This document shows, piece after piece, positions 15,797 to 23,593 of a stretch of 38,268 nucleotides of DNA (positions are counted from its first letter, which is position 1; the number at the start of each line of letters is the position of its first letter). The DNA lies in the NCBI GenBank assembly GCA_016235445.1, contig JACRLB010000049.1, forward strand, positions 1 to 38,268, read 5' to 3'. A model generated the notes under the pieces. That model ran no database searches, was not told the DNA's origin, and saw only the letters and a list, made by a program, of their open reading frames with translations. The stretch comes from Chloroflexota bacterium (lineage in GTDB: Bacteria; Chloroflexota; Anaerolineae; Anaerolineales; Villigracilaceae). The position numbers and the translations under genes were made by a program.

Positions 15797-16732
15797 CTAT
15801 GTGAGCGCATGTTTGTGCTGTGGCTCCTTGATCTCGCAATATAACAGCCCGTGTTCGCAGTTTTTACATTCCATTTGCAGGGTGGCGTGTTGGATGTTGA
15901 ATCTGTGCGCGAGCAGTTCGTTGATTTTTTGCTGAATGGCAAGGCCGTCGTTGATGGAAATATCGTCTGTGACAACGTGGGCGGAGAGCATACGCAGGCT
16001 TTCGTTGATACTCCATACGTGCAGGTCGTGGACGCCGCGCACGCCGTCTATGGTGTGGATTTTCTCCACCATTTCCTGCATGTCAATATTTTCTGGAGCG
16101 CTTTCCAGCAGAATATGAATGGATTGCCGCAGGATGCTCCAGGCGTTCCATAAAATGAAGCCGCCGATGAGAACGCTGACGAGCGGGTCGAGCCAGTTCC
16201 ATTGCGTGAAGTAGATGATGATGCCTGCAATGACTGCGCCCAGTGTGGACATGACATCTCCCATCAAATGCAGGAAGGCGCTGCGCAGGTTGAGGTCGTG
16301 TTCACTGCCGTCTTTGACCATCCATGCGGTGACGAGGTTGATGATGAATGCCAGGGCGCCGACTCCTATCAGAATAACTGAATCAACTTCGGGCGGGGAG
16401 AGGAAGCGGCGGTATGCTTCGTAGAAAATCCCGATTGCGATCAGAATCAATGTGGTGGAATTGACCAATGCGACCAAAATCCCAACGCGGTGATAGCCGA
16501 ATGTTTTGCCGGCGTTGGCGGGTTTTGCGGCAATCTTCAACGCGTACCAACTTAATCCTAATGCGATCACGTCGGTGAAGTTGTGTGCGGCGTCGGTGAG
16601 CAGGGCGAGGCTGTTGCCGAATAGGCCCGCGATGATTTCGACGAGGACGAAGGCGGCGGTAAGTGCGAGGGAGAGCATGAGCCGTTTTGTGGTTTGGCTG
16701 GCGAGGCCGCCGAGGTGGGAGTGGTTTTGCAT
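15797..16732 (-). CDS. czcD: Cation diffusion facilitator (Zn2+/Cd2+ exporter)
   Basis: A 311-residue CDF transporter with six membrane segments and a C-terminal cytosolic domain. The metal site residues are visible: LLTDAAHNFTD (H50, D54) in TM2 and FLHLMGD in TM5. The His-containing site is typical of zinc/cadmium CDFs. The C-terminal domain carries VHDLHVWSI and a HATLQMECKNCEHG segment, with further His/Cys near the end (PQHKHALT). A His pair also sits at the N-terminus. It lies 6 nt downstream of the arsR-type repressor, so expression is likely metal-inducible. Confidence 0.93.
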   Translation of the reverse strand: MQNHSHLGGLASQTTKRLMLSLALTAAFVLVEIIAGLFGNSLALLTDAAHNFTDVIALGLSWYALKIAAKPANAGKTFGYHRVGILVALVNSTTLILIAIGIFYEAYRRFLSPPEVDSVILIGVGALAFIINLVTAWMVKDGSEHDLNLRSAFLHLMGDVMSTLGAVIAGIIIYFTQWNWLDPLVSVLIGGFILWNAWSILRQSIHILLESAPENIDMQEMVEKIHTIDGVRGVHDLHVWSINESLRMLSAHVVTDDISINDGLAIQQKINELLAHRFNIQHATLQMECKNCEHGLLYCEIKEPQHKHALT

Positions 16733-16738
16733 TATGAA

Positions 16739-17029
16739 TTATCCGTGGTGAACGTGGTCTAGCCCCAGCGTAAACAGGCGTGCAACGTGATCGTCGTCGA
16801 TGGAGTAGAAAACCTGCCTGCCCGATTTACGCGCGCGGACGAGGTGCATTTGGCGCAGGCCGCGCAGTTGATGGGAGACGGCGGATTCGGTCATGCCGAG
16901 TCTGTCGGCGAGGGCGCGGACGCTCGTCTCGCCGTCCATGAGCAGGGCAATGATGCGGATGCGGCTGGCGTCGCTGAGGGCGCTGAAGAGTTCGGCAAGT
17001 TGGATGGCTTTGAGTTCGGTGAGTTTCAT
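16739..17029 (-). CDS. ArsR/SmtB-family metal-responsive repressor
   Basis: A 96-residue winged-helix protein: LAELFSALSDASRIRIIALLM, SVRALADRLGMTESAVSHQLRGLRQMHLVRARKSGRQVFYSI and a C-terminal HVARLFTLGLDHVHHG. The terminal helix with DHV and HH matches the alpha-5 zinc sensing motif of SmtB/CzrA-type sensors. The start at 17029 is chosen because the in-frame upstream start at 17050 lies inside the operator-like palindrome. It is followed 6 nt later by the CDF exporter, the standard sensor-exporter arrangement. Confidence 0.9.
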   Translation of the reverse strand: MKLTELKAIQLAELFSALSDASRIRIIALLMDGETSVRALADRLGMTESAVSHQLRGLRQMHLVRARKSGRQVFYSIDDDHVARLFTLGLDHVHHG

Positions 17030-17063
17030 AATATATGAATATATGAGCAAGTTTTCATATATT
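17030..17063 (-). promoter_or_regulatory. ArsR-type operator palindrome
   Basis: aatatatgaa (17030-17039) and ttcatatatt (17054-17063) form an inverted repeat directly upstream of the repressor start. A second tatatga half-site lies at 17040-17046. This resembles AT-rich SmtB/CzrA operators. A bound repressor would cover the start region of its own transcript. Confidence 0.65.
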
Positions 17064-17069
17064 AGCGTC

Positions 17070-17113
17070 TAAAATAAAACCTGTCAATGTGATATTTGAC
17101 AGGTTTTATTTTA
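17070..17113. terminator. Bidirectional hairpin at the end of the ZIP operon
   Basis: taaaataaaacctgtcaa (17070-17087) pairs perfectly over 18 bp with ttgacaggttttatttta (17096-17113). The T-rich arm gives a terminator in the minus direction after the ZIP gene and possibly in the plus direction too. It isolates the ZIP operon from arsR-CDF. Confidence 0.8.
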
Positions 17114-17117
17114 CGGA

Positions 17118-17146
17118 AGTGACAGTCGCCTTCAAGGTGGCTGTCA
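17118..17146 (-). terminator. Second hairpin after the ZIP gene
   Basis: gtgacagtcgcc (17118-17129) pairs with ggtggctgtcac (17135-17146) with one mismatch, 10 nt from the ZIP stop codon. Together with the next hairpin it forms a tandem termination structure. Confidence 0.6.
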
Positions 17147-17155
17147 CTTTTGAGT

Positions 17156-18346
17156 CTATTTTATGAAAATGCCTGTGACCCAAAGCATGAGCATGCCTGT
17201 AATGACTCCGCTGAAAATAAAACCTGGCATGGGTTGTTTGACATTGTCTTTTTGAATGATCCTTCCAATTTCAACAGCCACCTGGAAGATTGCGCCTGTG
17301 CCGATGGCGAGGAAGAGAACGGCGAGGAATAGAGATGGAGTGAAGCCGCCGATCCATGCGCCGAGGATGGCGGGTGCGCCGCCGAGCAGTCCCAGCAACG
17401 CCAGTTGGCGAATGTTCGGGCGGTCGCGCAGGATGGGCGCGATGATGCCGAGTCCTTCGGTGATGTTTTGGATGATGAACCCAACGACGAGGAATGTGCC
17501 CAGCGCGATCTCGCCGACGTTGTAGGCCGCGCCGATGGCAAGCCCTTCGCCGAGGTTGTGGATGCCAATGCCGAGGGCAATTCTCCAGGCGATGTTCAGG
17601 CGTTGCGATGATTCGGAGCGGTCTGATGATTTGGGGCTGTCGATCATTTCGAGGAGCATGTAGGTGGCAACTGCGCCGATGCCGATCAACCCGATTCCCT
17701 GAAATGTGGATGGGACTTCTGCCGCTTGTTCGAGAGCTTCGATGAAAGTATCCAGCCCAAGAAAAATCAGCAGGCCAACAGTGACAGCCATCAGGAAGGT
17801 CATCCATTGTTTGCCGAGGGTGCGAAGCGCGGGAAGCCAGAAGATTCCAAGAAAGATCGGGATGACTCCAACATACAAACCGATCAGCGTGAAGCTCCAA
17901 AATGTTTTTGCTTCTGGCGCGGGGGTTTCAAATGCAACAGGAATCATCACATCAAACGGGACGGCGTTGCTGGTGAAAACGCGCACGGCGTAGGCTTCGC
18001 CTTCCGTCCACGCATAATTAACGGTGATAAGCGCTTTGCCAAGCCGTGGAATGGTGGCGCTGGGCGTGACTTCAAATGGCATCACCGCTTCGTTGACGAT
18101 GACTTGCGCAATGTTCAATTCGGCGGGGCCGGTGTTTTGAACATTCAATTCGATATGTCCGCGGGCGAGGTGATATCGTTCGATGGTCAGGCTTTCGATG
18201 GGTGCGGGGGAAGTGAGATCGAGTCCGCCGCCAGTTTTGAGGAAGAGGACAATCACTCCAGCGAGGAGAATGATTGGGAGCAGAAGCAGGATGAAGGTCT
18301 GGAAGGTGAAGCGGCTCTTTGTCGTGGGGGAGGTTTGGTCGGTCAT
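17156..18346 (-). CDS. ZIP-family metal permease with extracytoplasmic beta domain
   Basis: A 396-residue protein. TM1 (about 17-37) is followed by an extracytoplasmic beta-rich domain of about 100 residues (about 45-142), then the ZIP transporter core. The metal-site motifs are GIHNLGEGLAIG in TM4 (H263, N264, E267) and IIQNITEGLGIIAP in TM5 (Q293, N294, E297). Canonical ZIPs have His-Asn-x-Pro-Glu-Gly in TM5, so the His is Gln and the Pro is Thr here. It is expected to move a divalent metal into the cytoplasm. Its start has an aaggag site overlapping the stop of the multicopper oxidase gene, so the two are co-translated. The extra domain is absent from standard ZIPs. Metal preference cannot be read from sequence. 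Confidence 0.85.
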   Translation of the reverse strand: MTDQTSPTTKSRFTFQTFILLLLPIILLAGVIVLFLKTGGGLDLTSPAPIESLTIERYHLARGHIELNVQNTGPAELNIAQVIVNEAVMPFEVTPSATIPRLGKALITVNYAWTEGEAYAVRVFTSNAVPFDVMIPVAFETPAPEAKTFWSFTLIGLYVGVIPIFLGIFWLPALRTLGKQWMTFLMAVTVGLLIFLGLDTFIEALEQAAEVPSTFQGIGLIGIGAVATYMLLEMIDSPKSSDRSESSQRLNIAWRIALGIGIHNLGEGLAIGAAYNVGEIALGTFLVVGFIIQNITEGLGIIAPILRDRPNIRQLALLGLLGGAPAILGAWIGGFTPSLFLAVLFLAIGTGAIFQVAVEIGRIIQKDNVKQPMPGFIFSGVITGMLMLWVTGIFIK

Positions 18347-18359
18347 TATCGGCTTCTCC

Positions 18360-19427
18360 TTACGCTGATACCACTTCAAACATGCCATTCCAGCCGAGTT
18401 CTGCGAACTCCGTCACGTGCGCGTGGAACATGTACATGCCTGGATATTTGTAGCTGAATTCCAAAATGCCGCGCTGTGCCTGGCCTTGAATGATGGTGTC
18501 GGTAAATTCGGACGGTGTGAGGCTGGTGCCCGTGGGATAGTAGTGAAAGAAATTTGCGTGCAGATGAAAAGAGTTGAGCAGGTCGAACTCGAGAATGTTG
18601 ACGAGATAGATGCGCACGGTTTCGCCGACTTTGATCTGGATGGGATGGTTTTGATAGTAGAACGGGATGCCGTTGACGGCGTAGAAATCATTGGCGTCAT
18701 CGAAGTCGATGTCGATGCCGTGCATGACCATGACCATTTCCCTGTCCACGCGCGGACGGCCTTCCTTGGGATCGACGACGAATGCGCCGTAGAGTCCTTT
18801 TGCGATGTGGCGCGCGAGAGGGAAAACGTGGCAGTGATACAGATGCAAGCCAAATGGCTCGGCATCGAATTCATAAATAAATTCTTCACCGGGGTTCACT
18901 GTTCCGCCGGGGCCTGTGCCGGGCACGCCGTCCATTTCGCTGGGGTGGACGCCGTGAAAGTGCATGGAGTGCGGATGGTCACTGCCGTTCTTGAAATGGA
19001 TGCGAATGCGGTCGCCTTCGGTGGCGCGGATGGCGGGGCCGGGGATGCGCCCGTTGTACGTCCATGCGGGGAAGTCTATGCCTGGGACGATTTCGATGTT
19101 TTTGTTGACGGTGACAATTTCATATTCGCGCAGGGTTTGGCCGTTGGGGAGTGTGGACGTTTTTCCGTAATCAAAATCGGTGAGGATGTCTCCCGGGTTG
19201 AAGCCGTTTCTTTCGTGGTTCACGTCGCCTGTGCCGGGCAGGCCTTCGCCATGTTCCATTCCCGAAAAAGCGTCTGGACGATGTGGCGTGGGTGTTTGCA
19301 GAAAATGTTTTTTGTGATCTGCTTTTTCAGCAGGCTTGAGGTTGGTGAGGGCAACACTGCCTGCCGCGGATAAAATTCCGAACCCGCCTAGTTTGAGTAG
19401 GTCTCTTCTTGAAAGTTTGTTTTTCAT
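18360..19427 (-). CDS. Tat-exported two-domain multicopper oxidase
   Basis: A 355-residue protein with a twin-arginine signal (SRRDLLKLGGFGILSAAG), so it folds with copper before export. Cupredoxin domain 1 has SMHFHGVH (H156, H158, H161) and LYHCHVFPLARHIAKGL (H198, C199, H200, H207). Domain 2 has FHLH (H288, H290) and FHAH (H335, H337). These supply one type-1 copper and the type-2/3 ligands. The axial position of the type-1 site is Leu212, not Met, as in higher-potential laccase-like oxidases. Two-domain members include small laccases and nitrite reductase relatives. Lying between FeoB and a ZIP permease, a metal (ferroxidase) role is inferred. An agagg ribosome site precedes the ATG. Confidence 0.9.
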   Translation of the reverse strand: MKNKLSRRDLLKLGGFGILSAAGSVALTNLKPAEKADHKKHFLQTPTPHRPDAFSGMEHGEGLPGTGDVNHERNGFNPGDILTDFDYGKTSTLPNGQTLREYEIVTVNKNIEIVPGIDFPAWTYNGRIPGPAIRATEGDRIRIHFKNGSDHPHSMHFHGVHPSEMDGVPGTGPGGTVNPGEEFIYEFDAEPFGLHLYHCHVFPLARHIAKGLYGAFVVDPKEGRPRVDREMVMVMHGIDIDFDDANDFYAVNGIPFYYQNHPIQIKVGETVRIYLVNILEFDLLNSFHLHANFFHYYPTGTSLTPSEFTDTIIQGQAQRGILEFSYKYPGMYMFHAHVTEFAELGWNGMFEVVSA

Positions 19428-19447
19428 TTTTACCTCTAAGTTTGTAG

Positions 19448-19480
19448 ATTCGTAATTGGTAAATTGGTGATTGGTAATTG
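19448..19480. repeat. Degenerate tandem repeat, unit close to attggtaa
   Basis: Four degenerate copies of a/gttggtaa lie in the 54-bp gap between feoB and the multicopper oxidase gene. No promoter is seen, consistent with one operon. Confidence 0.45.
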
Positions 19481-19481
19481 A

Positions 19482-20885
19482 CTACACCCAGCCCAACAGC
19501 TTTGCGATACTTGCGGTGAGGAAGGTGACTAAAAATGCCGTGCCCAGGGTGATGACCACGCTCAAGGTTGCCCATTTGTAGCTTTTGGTTTCCTTGTAGA
19601 TGGTGATGACGGTCGTGGCGCATGGGTTGTGCAGAAGGGCAAACAACATCAGGTTGATGGCGGTGAGCATCGTCCAGCCGTTGGCGTTGACGAGCAGGTC
19701 GAAAATTGCGTTGTTCGATGACGGCCCGTTGATCATCATGCCTGCGCCCATGTAGACCATCATCATGGTCGGGACGACGATCTCGTTGGCAGGGATGGCG
19801 ATGATGTAGGCCAGCAAAATCACTCCGTCCAACCCGAGCAACAGCCCGAATGGATTCAGCCAGTCTGCGATCATGCGCGCGAGATTTGAATCTCCCAGGT
19901 GAATATTCGCCAAAATCCAGATGATCGCTCCCGCGGGGGCGGCGGTTTGCATGGCGCGCCAGAGCACGAAGATGGTGCGGTCGATGATGGAGGAGTAGAG
20001 GATGCGCCCGATGTTTGGTTTGCGGTATGGCGGAAGTTCCAGGGTGAAGGCCGAGGCTTCGCCTTTGAGAACCGTGCGGGATAACAGCCACGACATGAGG
20101 AAGGTGAACGCCACGCCGATCAAGACCACGCCGACCACTGTTCCAGCGGCGATGAAGGAGGTCAATGCCGGGGGGAAGGCCGCCGCCACAAAAACAGTGG
20201 CAAGCATAATTAAAGTCGGGAAGCGCCCGTTGCAGGGGACGAAGTTGTTGGTCAGGATGGCGATCAATCTTTCGCGCGGCGAGTCGATGACGCGAGTCGC
20301 CACCACGCCTGCCGCGTTGCACCCAAATCCCATTGCCATCGTCAGCGATTGTTTGCCGTGCGCGCCTGTTTTCTTGAACATCCAATCGAGGTTGAAGGCT
20401 ACGCGCGGCAGGTAGCCGAGGTCTTCGAGGAAGGTGAAGGCGGGGAAGAAGATCATCATTGGCGGGAGCATGACGCTGATGACCCAGGCGAGGCCAAGAT
20501 AGATGCCATCCCACAGGAAGCCTGTCAGCCACCAGGGGATGCCAATTTGAGTGAAGAGGTTTCGCCCAAGATCGCCCAGCGAAAATAGTACGGTTGCAAT
20601 CGCGTTGGAAACCACGTTTGCGCCTGAGACGGTCAGCCAGATGATGGCGCCCAGCAAAAGAAGCATGATCGGCAATCCCGTGATCGGGGAGGTGACGAGG
20701 CGGTCTATCTTTTGGTCGAGATCGTATCTTTTGTCTGTTGCGGTTTTCACGGCGCGGTTCGCCACTTTTTCCGCTTCGCTGTAAATGGATTTGACGATCT
20801 CATCGCGAAAGCCAGTGGATAAATTGTTGCGGAGCGATTCCGCTTTGGAGATGATGTCGTTGGGGGTGATGGTTGTGTTTGACAT
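19482..20885 (-). CDS. feoB: FeoB membrane permease part, second locus
   Basis: A 467-residue permease. An N-terminal cytosolic helical stretch (about 1-70; AVKTATDKRYDLDQKIDRLV, the usual lead-in to FeoB TM1) is followed by gate domains with FLEDLGYLPRVAFNLDWMFK, HGKQSLTMAMGFGCNAAGVV, SPRERLIAILTNNF and VPCNGRFPTLIML. The second half has the ANEIVVPTMMMVYMG motif. The PCNGRFP gate differs from the SCSARLP gate of the first FeoB, marking a distinct subtype whose substrate may differ (some second FeoBs have been linked to Mn2+). Its GTPase is the separate upstream gene, 80 bp away. Confidence 0.92.
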   Translation of the reverse strand: MSNTTITPNDIISKAESLRNNLSTGFRDEIVKSIYSEAEKVANRAVKTATDKRYDLDQKIDRLVTSPITGLPIMLLLLGAIIWLTVSGANVVSNAIATVLFSLGDLGRNLFTQIGIPWWLTGFLWDGIYLGLAWVISVMLPPMMIFFPAFTFLEDLGYLPRVAFNLDWMFKKTGAHGKQSLTMAMGFGCNAAGVVATRVIDSPRERLIAILTNNFVPCNGRFPTLIMLATVFVAAAFPPALTSFIAAGTVVGVVLIGVAFTFLMSWLLSRTVLKGEASAFTLELPPYRKPNIGRILYSSIIDRTIFVLWRAMQTAAPAGAIIWILANIHLGDSNLARMIADWLNPFGLLLGLDGVILLAYIIAIPANEIVVPTMMMVYMGAGMMINGPSSNNAIFDLLVNANGWTMLTAINLMLFALLHNPCATTVITIYKETKSYKWATLSVVITLGTAFLVTFLTASIAKLLGWV

Positions 20886-20905
20886 AATTTTCTCTGGGAG
20901 GTAGA

Positions 20906-20949
20906 TAACTCGTAACTCGTAACTTGTTTCTCGTAACTCGTCTCTCGTA
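20906..20949. repeat. Degenerate tandem repeat, unit taactcg
   Basis: The 80-bp spacer between the two halves of the second FeoB contains about five copies of taactcg/tttctcg. It is low-complexity and non-coding, and lies exactly at the split between the FeoB genes. Confidence 0.5.
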
Positions 20950-20965
20950 TCAGCGCTTGCCCTGT

Positions 20966-21802
20966 CTACTGTCTTCCTTCCACGCTCATCTTTTTACTGA
21001 ACTGCACATCCTCACGATACTGCCGCGAGACAATCTCGCTGAGTTCACCGCTGGTGATGGCTTTTTGTACGCGCGAGTCGCCATCCAGCAAACGGATCGC
21101 AAGCCAGCGCGCATTGGGGATGCCCGGCGCCATGCTTTCGATCATCGGCACAAGCTCACTGACCGCCATTTGGAATTCTGGCGTGCCTTCCACGCGCATG
21201 GGTTTGACCGGGATGTTGCCTTCGATAACCTCCGCAACGGTGGACAATAACGTAGCGACCCCATGGCCTGAGCGGGCGGTGATGGGGATGGCAGGCACGC
21301 CGAGATCACGCGAAAGACTGCGCGTGTCCACTTCCATTCCTTTGCGGCGCGCTTCGTCCATCAGGTTGACCGCCACCACAACCTTGTCTGTAATTTCCAT
21401 CACCTGCATGACGAGATTCAAATTGCGTTCCAGCGCGGTGGCGTCGGTTACAACGATGGTACAACTTGGCTGGCCGAACAAAATGAAATCGCGCGCCACT
21501 TCCTCATCCTGGCTGGCAGATAAAAGTGAGTATGTGCCGGGCAGGTCAACCAGTTTGTATTTCACGTTGTTGAATTGATACCCGCCTTCCGCGCGCGTGA
21601 CGGTCTTGCCAGGCCAGTTGCCCGTGTGCTGTTTGAGTCCCGTCAACGCGTTGAACAAGGTGGATTTCCCCGTGTTCGGGTTGCCAGCCAGCGCCACCAC
21701 GCGTTCGAAATCGCCCACCTTGATTCCCATTTGTTCCAGTTGCGTAAACGCGGGGCAGGTTTCGCAGTGTTCGGTGGGGAGGTTTATTTTTGTGTTTGTC
21801 AT
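20966..21802 (-). CDS. feoB: FeoB GTPase with part of the GDI domain, second locus
   Basis: A 278-residue protein. A short N-terminal extension carries CETC (C13, C16). The G domain has GNPNTGKSTLFNALTG (G1), KQHTGNWPGKTV, DLPGTYSLLS (G3), NLMD (G4) and a SGHG segment near G5. Unlike the first locus, about 80 helical residues follow (ARWLAIRLLDGDSRVQKAI), so it retains part of the GDI-like domain and the split point is different. It begins 10 nt after the DtxR-FeoA gene, with a ggaga ribosome site. It is predicted to drive the permease encoded next. Confidence 0.93.
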   Translation of the reverse strand: MTNTKINLPTEHCETCPAFTQLEQMGIKVGDFERVVALAGNPNTGKSTLFNALTGLKQHTGNWPGKTVTRAEGGYQFNNVKYKLVDLPGTYSLLSASQDEEVARDFILFGQPSCTIVVTDATALERNLNLVMQVMEITDKVVVAVNLMDEARRKGMEVDTRSLSRDLGVPAIPITARSGHGVATLLSTVAEVIEGNIPVKPMRVEGTPEFQMAVSELVPMIESMAPGIPNARWLAIRLLDGDSRVQKAITSGELSEIVSRQYREDVQFSKKMSVEGRQ

Positions 21803-21812
21803 GTGTCTCCGT

Positions 21813-22817
21813 TTAAACTGGCTTTACCCAAATTTGCGAAGCTTGATCATTTCGCAGGGCAATCATCGTTCCACGCACGCGATAAGCGCGTGGTTCGCCG
21901 AAGAAGTTTGCCAGCTCAGGGTGGATGGCAGTTCCAGGGGTCAAGCCAAGATCAAGGAATCTGCGGCGGGTGAATCCCTGCACCGAATCATCCAAAGCCA
22001 CAATCTGCGCCCGCTGACCATGCGTCAACTCGGCCAGCGGAATGGCTTCGCGCTTCAGCATTTCGCTTTCAGGCAGAGCCGTCACATAAATATTCGACGC
22101 CACCGCAGGCGCAAGCTTGTATTCGCTCTCCCCATCGCTCAACACATAACGGTGTGAATTTTTTTCGATAACGCGGATGTCTTGTCCCAGGCGGAGTCCT
22201 GCCGCCAGGATTTGTTGATACGCGAGAGCAGGTTCATCCTCAAGATGAACGATTCGCGCCGGACTTTCAGCCTGCCACGCCGTAATAGGCATTCCCTCCG
22301 CCCGATTCATTTTCCCCTCACGCGAAGGGATGGGGTCGCCGTGTGGGTCGCGGGTGGGGTGTCCCAGCGCCGCATCCAACTCGTTGAGCTGTGCCTCGGT
22401 CAACGAGTGTTCACGCTTCTGCGCCTCCCCGTGGATTTTGTTCAACGGCATCCGCGCTTCGTCTGCCAGATAACGCTCCCACAACCGATGCGCGCGGAGA
22501 ACATGCAGTGCCCAGCGTTCGCCTTCGGCGGTGAGGCGCAACTCAATGCCATGTGATTCCACCAGCCCCTGCGCTTCCATGTGTTCGATGAGCTGTATCG
22601 TCTTTGCGCGGGGCAGGTCCAGCGTCCCGCCAATGGATTCAGGAGTGGCGCGCCTGCCTTGATGCTCGCGATCCAGCAAGTGTTTGAGCGCATCCTCCAC
22701 CTGTTCGCGTTCCTGCGCGGCGCGATAGGATCTGTAAATTGCGGCCAGCCCCACACGCGGAAGGAGAATTGCCGCAAGCAAAATGAGCGCTGTTGCCATC
22801 CAAACGGTGATGTTCAT
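21813..22817 (-). CDS. Membrane-anchored DtxR-like regulator fused to a FeoA domain
   Basis: A 334-residue protein. An N-terminal hydrophobic segment (about 5-27; VWMATALILLAAILLPRVGL) precedes a winged-helix (LKHLLDREHQGRRATPESIG, LDLPRAKTIQLIEHMEAQGLV), a DtxR dimerisation/metal domain (VLRAHRLWERYLADE, EAQKREHSLTEAQLNELDAALGHPTRDPHGDPIP) and a C-terminal SH3/FeoA-like domain (RRRFLDLGLTPGTAI, FGEPRAYRVRGTMIALRNDQ). DtxR-family repressors usually lack a membrane segment. It is first in the operon with FeoB, so it may act as a metal-sensing regulator, or the FeoA domain may contact FeoB at the membrane. The start at 22817 excludes a 20-residue non-hydrophobic extension; its ribosome site is weak. 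Confidence 0.85.
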   Translation of the reverse strand: MNITVWMATALILLAAILLPRVGLAAIYRSYRAAQEREQVEDALKHLLDREHQGRRATPESIGGTLDLPRAKTIQLIEHMEAQGLVESHGIELRLTAEGERWALHVLRAHRLWERYLADEARMPLNKIHGEAQKREHSLTEAQLNELDAALGHPTRDPHGDPIPSREGKMNRAEGMPITAWQAESPARIVHLEDEPALAYQQILAAGLRLGQDIRVIEKNSHRYVLSDGESEYKLAPAVASNIYVTALPESEMLKREAIPLAELTHGQRAQIVALDDSVQGFTRRRFLDLGLTPGTAIHPELANFFGEPRAYRVRGTMIALRNDQASQIWVKPV

Positions 22818-22863
22818 ATTTATCTGCTTCCTACTTTGACAATGCCATATTTCAAAACCTTTT

Positions 22864-22930
22864 ACCACAAAGTCCACAAAGGGTCACAAAGGAGGGCAAA
22901 ATGCTAAAACCAAAGGTTTCCTTCGTGTTA
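22864..22930. repeat. cacaaag-type repeat upstream of the dtxR-feoA operon
   Basis: Three spaced cacaaag words (22866-22890) face an imperfect complement (tccttcgtgtt, about 22919-22929). The 160-bp gap 22818-22977 must also carry the operon promoter, but no clear -10/-35 pair was identified. Confidence 0.5.
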
Positions 22931-22977
22931 CTCACCTGCACTGCAACAAACGCAGTGCGGCGCAAGTGTCGTGACCT

Positions 22978-23574
22978 TCATCGAACTACTTTGGGTAAAA
23001 ATCGACCTGTCCGCTTCATGTATTCTCTATACTCGTCGCCGAATTTTTCGATGAGATTGGCTTCCTCTTTCGGCGTGCGGATTGCCATGGCGATGAACGC
23101 CAATATTCCCAGGGCGGCAATAAACCAGTTGTCTGCCATCAACCCAAAGGAAATGAACAGGGAAGACCCAATGGTGTACAGCGGGTGGCGAACCCAGCGG
23201 TACGGTCCGCTTGTGGACAGCTTATGTTCCTTGCGTGTGGCGCTGGTGGGGGAGATGCCGCCTCCGATACTGCTGAACAGCCAGTAGATCGAGAGACTGC
23301 ATAGAATTCCGACCCCGACCCCAAGCCAGCGGACCCATTCGGGAAGGCCAATCTTCGACCAGACCATCCATTGCGGGTTGAGCAAATACACGAGCGGACT
23401 AAGCCACAGAATCAACCCGCCAAATTTGATGATGTTCATCATGACAAAGCCGTCCACTTTGCGGGAGATTTTCTCGCCTGAGTCCCTATCCGCTTTGCGG
23501 CGGAAATAAGATGAGATGCCTATTCCAGTGAAAAGAGTAAGGGCGGCTAAAATGCGGAAAATGTTTTCGTTCAT
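22978..23574 (-). CDS. ICMT/PEMT-like membrane methyltransferase
   Basis: A 198-residue protein with about five membrane segments. It carries the family core SGPYRWVRHPLYTIGSSL (SAM-binding RHPxY) and the C-terminal EEANLIEKFGDEYREYMKRT with GRFLP. This is the isoprenylcysteine carboxyl methyltransferase/phospholipid methyltransferase-like superfamily; bacterial members methylate lipids or unknown small molecules. It lies 19 nt downstream of the soluble DtxR gene with an agagga ribosome site, so it is probably in the same transcript. The substrate is unknown. Confidence 0.85.
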   Translation of the reverse strand: MNENIFRILAALTLFTGIGISSYFRRKADRDSGEKISRKVDGFVMMNIIKFGGLILWLSPLVYLLNPQWMVWSKIGLPEWVRWLGVGVGILCSLSIYWLFSSIGGGISPTSATRKEHKLSTSGPYRWVRHPLYTIGSSLFISFGLMADNWFIAALGILAFIAMAIRTPKEEANLIEKFGDEYREYMKRTGRFLPKVVR

Positions 23575-23593
23575 TGTTCCTCTTTCCTCTTTG

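Noticed and set aside
22290-22340. Possible in-frame repeat insertion (IPSREGK) in the membrane-anchored DtxR
   Set aside because: The other DtxR in the window has the same spacing at this place, and no inverted repeat is evident in the DNA, so it is probably normal sequence.
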